Assembly: GCA_043228905.1 (NCBI GenBank)
Contig: JBHGNT010000008.1
Span: forward strand, 19,220,001-19,284,000
Reading direction: 5' to 3'
Source of the DNA: Azolla caroliniana
Taxonomy: Eukaryota; Polypodiophyta
DNA length: 64,000 bases
In this document: piece by piece, positions 33,820 to 47,317 of the stretch
Layout of the letters: every line of letters starts with the position of its first letter
How positions within the stretch are numbered: the stretch's first letter is position 1
Notes under the pieces: generated by a model
The model's input: the letters and a program-made list of their open reading frames with translations, nothing else
Told to the model about the DNA's origin: nothing
Databases searched by the model: none
Translations under genes and position numbers: made by a program

Positions 33820-36800
33820 TTAACTAGCAAGAGTTGCTTGTGGAGGTTCACTTCCCGGTATGCTTTGCAACAAAACTTGAGAGTATTCAGGAGAGTAATA
33901 ATGCACAATCTCGATAGGATACACACTGTTGATATGGTCCACAAGTTTCTTCGATTCGGACCCTGCATCAAGATGCAACTTTTGCAACTTGTCAAACCCT
34001 CCGGAAGTTACAAATCGAGTCCTTGAATCTGGATCATTTACAAGAACCTTAGAAAGTTGCCTAATAACCAACTCTAAAATATCTTCAGGTAATGCCGGCC
34101 CCTACAAGCAACACCAAAGAAATCAAGCCAAAATTATAGGTCAAGTTTAAGCAAAAGACAAGACCACACGTTTTTTTGAATTGCCTACAAGTCAACACCA
34201 AAGAAAACAATCCAAAGTCAAAGGTCAAGTTTAAGAAAAAGACAAGACCACAAGTTTTTATTATTTATTTTATGATTGGGAAAAGAAAAAACCAAGCATT
34301 TTTGTATTCATTTACCTGGAGCAATGAATCTAAAGGTTGCAAATGAGTAAGGTTCCCAACTATAGCTTTGAGTGCATTTTTACACTTGTTTCTAAGGTCT
34401 TCACTACTTCCTGGATGGAGGAAGGTTGAGAGTAGCTTGGGGAGAACACCAAATTTGGCAGTCATTAAAGCATGAGAAGAGCTATGCTTTCCAATCTGCC
34501 CGAATGACCAATCACTTGCACTCTTTATGTGGTCCTCTTCCTCATTGGTGAATGCATCAAGAAGAGGCGGAATAGCATTCAAATTTATCATAGTATTTGC
34601 AAGATCTTTATCGTGCGAAGCAATATATCCGAGCGTCATAATACCTGAACATCAATAGGAGTTTTCTCTCTCTCTCTCTCTCTCGTGTCATAATGCATTG
34701 ACAAACTAGAAGAAATAACACTTACTCGATGTATTGGAAACATTATGTCAAATCCACGGATTAACTATTAACATAGATAAAACAAAACAATAGCTATAAT
34801 GACTAAAAATTGAAACACTACCCCACTTTTACATACAAGGGAGAACTAATACAAGTAGTCCAAAGCTTTAAATATCTTAGTGTTAATGTCCATCAACAAA
34901 TAGGTGGAAAGTATGCTACAAGTCTAGAATTCAAGTTAGGTTCAAATAATTATTATATGTTTTAGAATCAAAGCAAACTAAACTGCTACTTGCGGTTGAG
35001 ATGTGGAATTGATATTATTCAATGCTATGATAAGTGTTATTTTATGGAGTGGAAGTGTGGGGTAGCATTGAATGAAATAGAGAAAATAAAAAAATTGTTC
35101 TTGCGTAGAAAATTGGGAGTTAAATCCTAAACATGCTAATAGAAACAAGCACTCGGCCCATAGAGATGCTCGCCATGCAAAGACTATACATGTATATACA
35201 AAAGTTGAGAATATGCATGATTAGAGATTGCCAAAACAGGCTTGGGAGTATAGGATGAAAGGTACTAAAAACAAATAAGAGCAAAATCCTAGGTGCTCGA
35301 CATTACTAAATGGTTTAAAAGATGGGTGTAAAAGGTCTATAAGAGTTCTCAGGTGATGATATGGAGTACATAAGATTCTAAGGATGAAGTAACAACATGC
35401 TAAATTGTCAAAATTGAAATATTACATTGCACATGTCAAAATGAAAGAATGCATCCAACTGCATCTTACTACCCCCATGAGCCTTGGCTCTCGAAGAGCC
35501 TTAATATTTCTTCAAACCTGCTCACACAAACTTAGGTGTTGAGGTAGACTTCTGGCATCTTCATCCAAGAAAATAGAAACTTATTATTTAGTAAAGAAAG
35601 TTTCAAGGCCATAAGCACAATAGTGTACGACATTTATAAAAAATAACAAACCTCAAAGGGAATGTGAGAAATCACAAGTATCCGTCTCAACTCATGGTAG
35701 AATATCCAATCTTTTTCTTTTGTAAAAGTATAGCAATATTACACCACTAAAGTGTGCACAAAAGGGTATCCGGAGAAATGAGGAATACATTACCCCCACC
35801 CCAAAATAAATATGGAACATGACATTCTTTTGACAAATTTCCATACAACCAAGCATGGGCACATATCAGCCAAAGATCTACATCATTAATATAATAATTT
35901 AAAGTGTGAAGTAACATGTGCCAAAAGGGGCCTTTAAAACTAAATGCCCTCTTAACTATGTTGAAAATTGGAGCATAATTTCTAGGTACCCAATAAGGTT
36001 CACAAGCCATACAAAAGGACATCAACTTCCACTTATAGGAAAAGCTAATCCTAGAGTCCCCATGATTCAATAAAATCAGATTGATCTTTTTCAACACCAT
36101 TGAACTCATACCTATTAAGAATGTTTCAATGTGTTAGATATATCCACTAGTTATGGGTGGAAATGCCTAGTAGCATGAGAAATAACCAACATGAGATGGT
36201 GAGTAAGAACTAGAATTAGAATTAGAATTTTTATCGTCCATAAAGAGGCCAGTTTTGACCTATGGGACCAGAGTATACATGTGTTCTTGATATGTGTCTC
36301 CTTCCTAAGAAGGGTATTCATATAATGAAGCACAAATTCTCTATGCGTGAATAAAGCATACACATATGGGCTCAACCTTCTAGGTGGTGTCTTAAGTATG
36401 GCACTTGAGTTATCACTCCCTCTTAGTATGTCAACACATCTTGAACGAATTGCACCATATGTTGAACATGTGAAGAGCAAGTGACATTCATCCTCTACCA
36501 TGCCTTCATTGCATACTTTACATGCCTTCAAATTCGTTACATTTTGATACCATGATGCAACTTCAATACCTAACTTGTGAGATCGAGTGCTAAGTAGTGT
36601 AAGGGCTCTACGAGCATTACTATTCATATTGGTAATGAGATAAGGTTGGATACGATCAATTGGCATTCTTGCTTTATATTGAGACCAACATTCAGGGTTA
36701 ACATTTGCAATGTAGTATTCTAGCTTTGTCCTCTTAGCATATTCCCACTTCATCCTTAATGATTCTACCAACCTTTCCTCAATCATTACATAATGCATAG

Positions 36801-39800
36801 CATCACCTGAAAGCTCTAAAAGATCATCCACACCTCATCTTCTAAACCATTTCCTTATGTCAACAACCCAACCGGATGAGAGAATCTCACTCTTATGATT
36901 CTTTTGTAGTTTACATCCAACATTCCAAGCAAGATGTGCTAATCGATGATTCAACATATTCTTGACTTTTGTAATGTATCTAAATACTCTTTGGAGTGCC
37001 AATATTTCTATGGGTCGAACACCTGTTTCCAAGAGCATAACTTTGTAAGAGGTAGTGCTTTTAACTCCTAATTTTCTCCTTAAAAACATCTTTGAATTTT
37101 CTCAATCTCATTCCATGCGTTAAGAGAGATGGTGTCACCCCATACTTCTACTCCATAAAACAATACTTGAGTTACCATGGCATTGAACAACATTAGTTTT
37201 ATTTCCCATCCACAAGTATCACTTTGGTTGCATTGGTTCTCCAAACGGTAATACGATTTCCAACCGGCTTAAAGCCTAGAATCAAAGAATGCACTCCATT
37301 TATTTGTGGCGGGTGCGTTAACACCAAGATATTTACAACTTTGAACAAATTGTATATGTTCACCTCTATATGTGAGCATATGGTAATGATGAGGTTGGAT
37401 GGTTTGCATTGCCATCATTTTTGTTTTCTCTACATTCACTGCTAGTCCACTACTATGGAAAAATTCTTCTAATACCCCAAGTAAATGTTGCATACTATCA
37501 ACATTATATGAGAAGAGTACCATATCATCTGAAGCAATAAGATAGCATGTTGCATCAATTTGGGGGCATTCAATCCTTCTTCTCTTGCAACCTTATTCAC
37601 AACTTCTTCTAATTTATCAATACATAAGCCAAAGAGTGTGGGTGATTGTGGACATCCTTGCTTGACCCTCATGTTAATTAAAAAGTACTTTGAGAATCCA
37701 CTATCCATTTTTAGTTGGCATTTAACTTGCTCATATAGGCGTGCAACAACAACTCGGTACTCTAATGGCATGTCAATCTCCTTCACTCTATTGTAAAGCT
37801 CACTTTGTGGTATGGAATCAAAAGCTTTCTTGAAATCAACAAAACAACAATAAAGTGTTTCTCCTTGTAGTTGACTCTCTTCCATGATTACTCTTAATGT
37901 GACCAAATGATCCACAGTGGAGTGTTTTGGTCTAAATCCTACTTGCTCAAGTGCTCTTTTGCTTGTACTTTCAGCTCATGTGCTTACCTTTTGCTCCATA
38001 ATAGTGCTATATAATTTAGCAATATTGAGCTCACCATTATTGTACGATAATTTGATACTTGATTCTTATCTCCGGCTTTAAATATTGGTTTGATCCAATT
38101 CATAAGCCAATCATTTGGAAAACCTTGTTTTATAGCTTGCTCTATAATTGTCATTATCCCATGATGAGTATGTGGTCTTGTCCATTTTAAAAGCTCACTT
38201 GAGACGTAGGTTACATTTGCTGATTTCCCACTCACCATCTTCTTTATTCCCTAATTATGATTATGATTTTTTTACCTACCAAATTGATTGCCAACCATCT
38301 TGATTTTTTTACCTACATTAGAACATAGCACTCAAGGAAATATTGGACTTATTCTCTAAGTTAACCACCAAGAAGTGAGCAGCCTAGATAAGAGCACAAA
38401 CAATGGAACCACTATGAATTCATGATGAGCGAGTTGCAAAAACATTTAATGTGTCCATTTAAGGGAAGGTGGTGAAACATGATATCTTGGATATAGGCAA
38501 TTGAGTCATTGTGATCCTCAAGCATATGGCTAGGAGTGCAATCTAAAATGGGAGTCAATCTACGTCAATGTTTGAAAGGTAGTGCCCAAGTTATTTTTAA
38601 AAGAAGACTTAATGATAGTGACAAGATTGGACTTCATGGTCACCATCACGACTCTCTCTATTAAAACTCAACAAGAGCATTACAAAATATGTCTTGGAAA
38701 ATGAAAAAGTACAATATTATTGACTCATGGACTTGGTGGACAAGAATAGGAAAAACAAGGAAGATGTAGATTTAGGACAAAATGAAGACTTGAATTCTAC
38801 GGCACACCCGAGGAAGGCGTTGATGATGAAGAGAAAGAGCTGTTATTGGAAGGAAAGTTTCAGTTGGTATATTTCTTCATTGTCCATGCAAATTGGGTTC
38901 CAAATTACATGGTCTATATGCAAGACAAACTACTATTGCTTGATCTCATTGATACCTACTTGTTTAACCCTTGATTGACTTGTGTAGGATGAGAACGAGT
39001 GATAGTAATAATGCCTTGATTCTTTGGTAACAAGAATGAGGGGGGCATGATAAAGACGGGTGTGCCTTAAGTGCACAACAATTTTCTCTTGCTCAATCTA
39101 TTGTAATCCCTTTCTAAAAGTTCTAGTAAAGACCTTAATGTTATGTGCTTGCCATATGTTTAATATCCACACTATTGAAAGGAAATACGTTGACATTATT
39201 GGTGTCAAGAATAGAAATGTACATACATGCTACGAAATATGCACAAGATACAAGATGTTAAGAATATAAGGTTTTGCAAACACTCTAATCTAAAACGGCA
39301 TAAAGCATTCATTGTAAAAACCTATAAAAGCCATTTTTATGCCCTTTTGTATTCCTCCTCCACTTGAATACCTAGGCTAGATCTCTTTCATTAACCTTTG
39401 CCCCCAATGTAACCAAGAGCGCAACTTAATTTTTGGGGGATTGACATGTGTTTTATGTCACTTTTCAACGGAATATAGTTGATATCTTATCGTGATTTGA
39501 TTATTTTATTTAAATTAATCAAAGTGTTTGTTAAGTCTAATAGGTTTAAGTCACATGTTGATTTCTTACCGTGATTTCAACATTTCGATTATTTAATTGA
39601 AGTGTTTGTTGTGTTTAATTGAAGTTATGTTCATTTAATTAAGTGTGAGAAGGGAGAGTTTAATGAGGGTTTACTCTTAATTGGCTAACACTAGTCTAGT
39701 GGCTAAAGACGGTTGACTCCTATATCTTCTTATGTCATTGGCAATAAGGTAGATGTTGATCCGAAACCCCCCTAATATGATGATCTTGGTGTGAGAACAA

Positions 39801-42800
39801 GAACTCCATTGAGAAAAAAGTGTTTGGGAGCATTCTTACACACTCATGTAGTCGATTGACTTGATGGAGCTAAAGAAAGTGGTGATGGTTCCTTGTTGAT
39901 TAGGTTTTGTGGTTATATACATTGTCATCCAACAATCTATTTGTCTCTTGATTTCATTCCATTTCTTTGTGGAGTGGGCCAAAGCCTTCTTTGCAGAGGC
40001 AATGGTATCTCCCCCCTTATTTCCTTACAAGCTCCGCAATGGCAAAAACCTAATGTTCCTCTGCTTCCACATCCCAATGGCATACTTAGCACATTGTTTT
40101 TCGACAGATTTGCATGCATATTTGCAACTCTCATTTTCTAGATGATGCAAAGAGATTTTAAGCTCTCCTATTACACTGCGGAGTTGCATGAGACCCATGA
40201 GGATCAACAAGACCTATGGTCAGAGCTGTTAGAAAAGAGGTAATTAAAACAATAGTAGAAAGAATATTTCTACAAAAATATTTCTACAGAAGATGAAGTT
40301 AAGTAATGAGTTCAATCACACAATAGGAGCTTTTAAAGATTTATACATGACCTCTATATGCAGAGGAATGGAAGTTTCTAGAGTTTCTAAAATAGATTTT
40401 CTAAAACTAGACACTTCTTCTACACCATAGATTTTGCATGGCTATGCCCTTTTCAATAATTATGAACAGCCTACGTATTATATAATATTATAGAATATCA
40501 AATCGAACCTAAAATACTAACAAGAACAATCATTTCTAAGCACTCTCTCCAATTCTTGGGAATTTTATTGTTTCAAACTTCCACGAGTTTTAGTTGATAA
40601 AAAGGCATGCCTATGTAGGGTCATTGGGTACACAGCAACACTGCATAGTCTTGTATCGGGTCTTTAAGAGCATCCCACTCTGGGGAATCTCATGTTCATG
40701 TGAGTTGCATGTAGATCACATGTTCTCTTCAGCAGGAGGCACATCCCACCAAACCATTTAGAGAGCATTGCTAAGCACTCTCTCCAATTCTTGGGAATTT
40801 TATTGTTTCAAAATTCCACGAGTTTTAGTTGAGAAAAAGACATGCCTAGGTAGGGTCATTGGCTACACAGCAACACTGCATAGTCTTGTATTGGGTCTTA
40901 GAGAGCATCCCACTCTAGGGAATCTCATGTTCATGTGAGTTGCATGTAGATCACATGTTCTCTTCAGCAGGAGGCACATCCCACCAAACCATTTACCTCC
41001 AATCGCTACTCTCTATGATCTTTTTCTCATCAGGACCAACATGAGGGAGGAACAATGGAAGCTGCATATATAGATGCTGGCACATCCATCGTTGCAAAGA
41101 AAGTCCAGCTATAAAAAATAACTACTCCGTAGTCATAGGGGCTGAAGGTAGTTGGTAATTTTATGGGTACCATCGTAAGCATCAAAATATCTTCGTAAAA
41201 TTGCGTTAAACTGATTCAATACTTCTTGTTAGACAAGGTGATTATAGGTATTTTGCATAAAAAAGAGATCATACTAGGTAGCCGTTCGCTGCCACATGTA
41301 TCCGTCACATTTTCAACAATGGCTGCACCACCACCACCACTCAAAACCAACTGGGCAAGCTCTACTGTATGCTTGCAAACTTCCCTAACCACAATCGCTG
41401 TGTTTCTTCGAACTTGAGGATCACTGTCTTTTAATGACATGAAGATGGCCGGAAACACACCAGCAGCAACTACAATCTGCAAATAATGTTCAGGCATAGA
41501 AAGTAGAAAATATTCGAAGACGAGACTGTTTTAGAGAATCACTACTTGGGTCAGCAACTGACTGAAAATGGAGACTTACTTTTGCCAAGTCCACAGAATG
41601 CTTTGCAATTGAGCCTAACAGATAGCATGCCTTCAGACAAAACACCATGGTTAATTATCAGTTCATATGAACATAATAAACAAGTTAAAGAGTTCCGTTT
41701 ATCTCCCAAGTCAAAGTAATCAATGAGCAGAGATAAGCTTGCGCAGCCAACCACTGGCTCCGCAACTGACTAGCATCTCCATGTTTAGCTGAGCTAGACC
41801 TTTCCATAAAAAAATCTCAAGCTTGAAATCAAAATGTCAAGAACATCACCACCTATGTAAATTCAAGAGCCTTTTCCAGTTCTAGGAATCTTATTTCTAG
41901 CTTGGAAGGATATCATGCAGTTTTTTGTCACAAAATGTGCAGAATTAGGACTGATTACATTGACCACAGCCAATGAGTGTAATATTTGGAACTTGAGAAA
42001 TTTTCGTGAATCCAATGTCAAACAGATTTGTATTTCCACATTAAAATCCCGAAAATAATGCGATTAAGATAACATTCCATCACTCGTGTGTTTATAAGCA
42101 ATAATGATTTCAACCATCTTTAGGTTATTTACACACTTTGACAGGAAGATTAGAAAAATGAAAGCTTTCAGGTGCTGTGAGGAAGGTTCTTACTTGGCGT
42201 TTCAACCTAGCATCAATGTGGGTAGTTAGAGGCACAATCAAAGGTACTGCACTTGCATCTATCACAGCTTGTGCAGTATTAGGACCATGTTTTGCTATTT
42301 CTGCTAATGCCAACACGCTAGTACGTCGTAGTTGAATATCTGACTCCTGAACAAGATAAGAGAAAATAAAATTCATCAGTCCACCCAAAAATATTCCTCA
42401 TTTCTTACCCTCTTTTTCCCCAGTCCAAGGTGTTGAACTAGATTTTTTAAAATTTGATATTACACAATTGTCAGATTATTGTTGTAAACTTAGGGGTCTG
42501 CAAGATGTGAGCTATGAAGTCACCTAGGACAAAGCTACATACACTAATGGTAAATAACAAAGTTCGTTTTGTTAGATTTATCATGACTTTTAAGGCCCAA
42601 GAAACAGTGGTCCTAAGTTAGAACTATTGTGATAACATTTCGAAGCCTAAGATGTCTGATAAGAGAACAATGTCATCCTCATATAGCAAAATTTATATGA
42701 TCAAAGATCCTTTCAGAGATGCACCATCCCCTTATCAATGGCTCACGACTATGGGCAAACGTGACATCTGACTATATTTACTCACTTGACAGTAGTCTTG

Positions 42801-44580
42801 GAGTCACTGGTTGGCTGGTTTACACATTTCAAGCATTCATTCCATCCGTTTTGACAGTAACAAAGTCCATTATCTGTTAAATGCGTTAGATTATATCTAC
42901 TTGCAGATCTATGAAGTATTTACAAGCTTATCCTTTATAGTAACATACACAGTCTTGTTCATATCACCATTGCTTCATATATGCTTAATATGTTGCTACC
43001 ACAAACTTCTTAATATTCCTTTTCTTTAACCTTTCGCATAGAAAACTTGTGTACTTTTGAAAAGAAGAACAGTTTTCTCTCACTACTTTGAACTTCTTTC
43101 AGTTTTTCTTCAAATATTTCCTAATATTTTCTTCCATATGTAAGACTTGATTGCAGAAGCAAAGGAGGCAGGAAAAAATGAATTTTAATCATACAATATT
43201 ATTCCCCATGCGTTTACATTCGAGACTCATGAAGACATGATAAACATTTCCAACTCCAAATAGAACATTAAAAACAACTAACCTGCATAGAAAGGACTAA
43301 TAGTGGAATGGCACAAGCATCCACCACAACCGCAGCAAGTTTTGAATTGTGTCTAGCAATATTTCCCAGTGCAGAAGCTCCGATTTCTTTGACAACTGGA
43401 TCAAATTCCTCAAGACAGAGCATTAATTGCCGTACAGCACCAACATCTACAACAGCTTGAGCAAGTTCTGGAGTATGCTTGGCAATGGCATTCAACACAT
43501 GAGCTGCTGGCTTTTTACTGTATCTATCAAGCTCCCTGAAACAACAAGATGTGGGCCATGACCATAATACTTTCACTTCAACATTACACAAGTAATCATT
43601 TTTCTATAATCTCGCTACAAACCAAAGGAAAAGAAAATTTCAAACAAATGCTCATGTTATCCTCTTGATTTAAGAATTGTGTATTTTCAGGGTTATGTCC
43701 ATTTCCACACGAAAAGAATCCTTAATACTTACTTTAATGACTGGACAGCTTGAAGATGAATGCCCTGCAATACTATTGCCTCTGCAAGGTCTTCACTGAA
43801 ATTGGCGAGCCGTGCAAGTGCCAGAGAAGCAAATTGTTGAACCTGTGGAACCGTGTCTACTAATAGAGGCTTCAAAAACTCCATTACTTGGGTATTATAC
43901 AGAACCTCTGCATTCTGCAAAGAAAATATATTTTAATATAGAATATTGAAGAATGTATCAAAGAAGCTATCAAAAGACTTGTAACTGGAACAAATGAACA
44001 TATATGCACATAACTAGACATTAAAGGACAAATCCAGATAAATAAAGATCTTTCTTTCCATGACAAGAATTGGAGGTTTTATAAGTAGAGACATTTTATG
44101 ACACAATACATCCATGGTTTTTTGTGACATTTTTTGACACAATACATTCCATGGTTTTTTGTTTGTGTTTTTGAAGAAACCAACTTTCATGTTCTAATGT
44201 ATCTTTGGAATACATGATCAATAAAGTTTTGCAAGTGGGAGCTTCACCACCCAAATGCAGGAGGAGAATGCTTGAAAAGTGAAGTGGTCCAGAAACTCCT
44301 TGGCAAACATAAACATAACACAAAACAGAGGAAATCTGACATGAATGAAGAAAATCGAGTAAACACAAAGCGCGATGAAGACACAAAAACAGGAATTAAA
44401 ACAGAAGGGATGGAGGGGAAAAGACAGGTTTGATATATGAATGGACAAAAAAATGCAAAGTAAAAAGAAGAAGGAGAAAACCTGGGGTTTAGAGGCAAGC
44501 TCTGAGACAGACTGAACAAAGGAGAGGCGAGATTTCTGATAGCTCTCCAAAACGCTTAGGATTGATCTTGTAGTGGCCAT
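33820..44580 (-). CDS. SPAG6: SPAG6/PF16 axonemal central-pair armadillo protein
   Basis: Complete gene of eight exons: 44482-44580, 43733-43914, 43283-43535, 42194-42346, 41580-41630, 41275-41476, 34316-34644 and 33820-34101. The sum is 1551 nt, giving 516 aa; animal and algal SPAG6/PF16 is about 510 aa. All phases close. Armadillo repeats run almost end to end. Family landmarks are VLESYQKSRLSFVQSVSELA at the start, PQVQQFASLALARLANFSED, KHTPELAQAVVDVGAV, KHSVDLAK, RLPSIMTLGYIASH, DHIKSASDWSFGQIGKHS, and VTSGGFDKL with IVHYYSPEYSQVLLQ near the end. The protein stabilises the C1 central microtubule of the 9+2 axoneme, so in a plant it should act only in swimming sperm and be expressed in antheridia. 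Introns 1-5 and 7 are 0.2-0.8 kb. Intron 6 is 6.6 kb and holds LINE fragments. The Arg/Gln residues of the fern protein differ from animals, but no domain is missing. Confidence 0.96.
34815..35560 (+). pseudogene. LINE fragment in SPAG6 intron 6, plus orientation
   Basis: Reads FTYKGELIQVVQSFKYLSVN and later LFLRRKLGVKS, then the stretch around WFKRW and a conserved CATGAGCCTTGGCTCTC. These match in order the minus-strand element at 36151-38240 (LTYRGEHIQFVQSCKYLGVN, MFLRRKLGVKS). Many stops and shifts show it is older. Together with that element it forms an inverted pair inside one intron. Confidence 0.7.
36151..38240 (-). pseudogene. LINE (non-LTR retrotransposon) reverse transcriptase, broken
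   Basis: In order: LKWTRPHTHHGIMTIIEQ, NWIKPIFKAGDKNQVSNYRT, QVGFRPKHSTVDHLVTLRV, YCCFVDFKKAFDSIPQSELY, RVKQGCPQSPTLFGLCIDKL, ASDDMVLFS (catalytic box), MFLRRKLGVKS and a C-terminal zinc-finger-like CKVCNEGMVEDECHLLFTC. These are the successive blocks of a non-LTR RT and its C-terminal domain. A frameshift just before ASDDMVLFS and further breaks near 37980 and 37090 inactivate it. The last frame, 36151-36831, is still open for 226 codons. The 120-codon frame at 35747-36109 may be its 3' continuation. No endonuclease domain was found, so it is probably 5' truncated. Confidence 0.85.
38241..40535. other. SPAG6 intron 6, remaining sequence
   Basis: AT-rich with no gene. At 39690-39775 a pol III-promoter-like pair occurs (TAGTCTAGTGGCTAAAGACG, then GTTGATCCGAAACCCCC), possibly a SINE. 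At 39470-39620 there is a short direct repeat around TTACCGTGATTT and AAGTGTTTGTT. Confidence 0.45.
40536..40995. repeat. Two-copy tandem duplication of about 225 bp in SPAG6 intron 6
   Basis: The sequence from CTAAGCACTCTCTCCAATTC to CATCCCACCAAACCATTTA occurs at 40536-40760 and at 40771-40995, in direct orientation with a period of 235 bp and roughly ten differences. It lies 280 bp before exon 6 and has no coding capacity. Confidence 0.9.
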
Positions 44581-44764
44581 GGTGGATCGCTCCTCATCCA
44601 GGCAGGCAACAGAGAAAACAGAGAACAGAAACAGGGGAAGAAATATATATATCTATATTATGTATATCAATGAATATCTTCAGCCTGTTCAGAAATGGCA
44701 GTTATAATTGTTGCTCCCTTCTAAAAACTCTTACCTATTCAAGGATTTCTGTGAAATGGCATAC

Positions 44765-45565
44765 CATACTGCAACAATTGGCAACGGTTCGGTTCCAAAC
44801 CGAACCGCAGCACCACGGTTTTACGGTTTAAACGGTTCGGTTCGGTTCAGGTTCAGGTTCAAGTTTTTGTAAACGGTTCGGTTCAGGTTCACGTTTTCGT
44901 AAACAATTCGGTTTTAATGGTTTAAAACTGCGGTTTAAACAGTTTGATGGTTTTTCCGAATCGAACTGCAACACCACGGTTTTGCGGTTTAAACGGTTCG
45001 GTTCAGGTTCAAGTTTTCGTAAACAGTTCGGTTTTAATGGTTTAAAACTGCGGTTTAAACAGTTTGATGGTTTTTCCGAACCGAACCGCAACACCACGGT
45101 TTTACGGATTAAACGGTTCGGTTCAAGTTCAAGTTTTTGTAAACAGTTCGGTTTTAATGGTTTAGAACTGCGGTTTAAACAGTTTGATGGTTTTTTTTAT
45201 TAGTAATTTTAAATTTTAAAAATAAAAATAAAAAGAATTATTATTATTCATTTTTTAAACAACCTTTTTATTTTTAAGCCTAATTCTCATATTTTAGGAA
45301 AAATCTTGAAAATCTTGACAAATTAAAATTTGAAATAATAATAAATTTTAAAATTTTAATTTTGACGAAAACCGAAACTGAACAATGACACTGCCAGTTG
45401 TAGTGGTTTAATGGTTTAACAGTTTGGATTTTGACCAAATGTTTCGGTTTTAATGGATTCATGGTTCGGTTTAGGTTTCAAGATTGTTAAACGGTTCAGT
45501 TCCAAACCAGTTTCGACACTTGAACCGAACCGAACCATTGCCGATTGTTAAACCATACATACATA
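44765..45565. mobile_element. GGTTCGGTT-rich inverted-end element, copy D
   Basis: Left end CAATTGGCAACGGTTCGGTT, right end AACCGAACCATTGCCGATTG; reversed, the right end is CAATCGGCAATGGTTCGGTT, so the two ends are inverted repeats. Inside are three direct units of about 115 bp (with GTAAACAGTTCGGTTTTAATG) and an AT core (45195-45365) containing CCTAATTCTCATATTTTAGG. It starts about 185 bp upstream of the SPAG6 ATG. No protein is encoded. Confidence 0.7.
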
Positions 45566-45919
45566 CATATGCATACATCATTCATACACATGCATACATA
45601 TGTATGTTTTGTGGGGTTCACAACACGAAAAAGATGTTAAGTGGGTTCTGAAAAAAATATCCTCAATGAAAGAGAACCTTTTTGAAAGACCCGATCCTCT
45701 GCGTTTTCAATGTAACAAAACATGGTGGACGGAGAGACAGGCCAGTATGAATGAATCCGATGCTTTGAGTTTTCTGAAGCGAAACCATTGTTGACGACTA
45801 TGCCCATTTTTAGTTGGATGCTTCTAATCTAGTTCATGTTAGAGCCCATACTGTTGCTTCCATGATACTTAGTTCACACTTAATATGATAATAAAATTCT
45901 CTCTCTCTCTCTCTCTCTC

Positions 45920-46260
45920 TCGACCAGGTGCTTGACATTATGAAATGGTTTAAGAGATGGGGAGACGAAGATCTATTGGAACTCTCGGGTGATGCTATGA
46001 AGTATGTGATCATCAAGGATACATTATTAGAGGCACTAATGATGAAGTGACAAGATGCTAAAATGTGAAAATTGGACATTTGCATTGCAAATATGATCCC
46101 TCAACATTAGCCCCAAAAATGTAAGGTAAAAGTGCTAGAATGTATTCAATTGCATCTCACGAGTCACTACCCCCATGAGCCGTGGCTCTCAAAGAACCCT
46201 ACACTTTTCTCTAAACTCGCTCATAATGTATTCAATTGTATCTATATCGTACATATTGTG
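45920..46260 (+). pseudogene. LINE 3' fragment
   Basis: Reads DIMKWFKRWGDEDLLELSGD and AMKYVI, then stops. It matches the C-terminal part of the LINE at 36151-38240 (DIRKWFRR, DDLLELSGDAMHYVM) and shares the CCCCCATGAGCCGTGGCTCTC region with the 34815-35560 copy. A (CT)n run at 45898-45919 precedes it. Confidence 0.7.
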
Positions 46261-47258
46261 AATATGAGATGAAAGGAAAAGGGATTCAGTTACACAAAAA
46301 TCACAAATATGACTGGCTTTGATATTATTTAGTTCCCCGGCCTTGTTCTGTAATTGTGGGAGATGCAACAAATCTCATCATCATTTGCTTGTTCATTCCT
46401 TCTCCAAGAACTCACTCTATATTTGATTATGATACGGGCATCATGTAATACCAAAGCAATCTTCAAGAATAAAAGTGCATTTTCTAAATCAATAATAGCC
46501 CTTCCGCATCTAAATCCGTATAAATATCTTTAATAATATGGAGATGGGGTTCCTAATAACCTGAATATGCGCTTATAATTGGTAATCACACATGCAAAAG
46601 ATTTATATACAAATTGCATCATGATACACAATAAATAAAGCAATCATTAAATAAACCTTTGCTCACCTTACTTACCATAATTTTTCAATTGCATCGACAA
46701 GGCTTGCACATTGTACTCCAAACCAAAATAGCATCAATTTAATTCTAATTTTCAATAAATGCAGCTCTCGACGAGACAGAAGAACACACATAGATCCACA
46801 AAACACATATGCAAAATGATTCAGTGGCCTGATATTCTGAGGTATTTCTGGAATTGTTTCATTTTCGGCCCTTTCAAGTAGAGAACTAAATGAGATCTAG
46901 ATGCATTGATGCACACATTGTCAGGAATTTTGGGTCCCATAAGGCAACAAAATGAGATAAACTGACACAATTGTCCTACTGATGTAGGCACACACATAAG
47001 TTTGGTACAAGCTTCACATATGCAACTATTATCGTTCATCCCGACTGATAGTTACTTTTTATCTTCCATCATGGTCTTGAGCTCTCATACACTGAGCTTT
47101 TACATGTTTCATCCCAATTAGTGGTTTTTTTTTTGCCTTCAACATGGTTTTGAACTAGGTTTTTTTACATGCTTCATGCATGTTGAGGAACTAATTATTA
47201 CTTGTATTTCCATATGGTTTTGAGCTCGCACACACATACACACATGAGCATGTACATG

Positions 47259-47313
<55 letters not shown>

Positions 47314-47317
47314 GCCT
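46261..47317. other. Gene-less interval with an AT microsatellite
   Basis: No coding signal. A perfect (AT)n run occupies 47263-47309, directly downstream of the calmodulin-like gene. Two similar segments with CATGGTTTTGAACT/GAGCT followed by TACATGCTTCATG-like words recur at 47070-47250. Confidence 0.55.

Noticed and set aside
44828-45203. Frames with repeated RNLEPEPNRL or RFGSGSSF words
   Set aside because: Translation of the GGTT-rich element copy D; no codon-level conservation.
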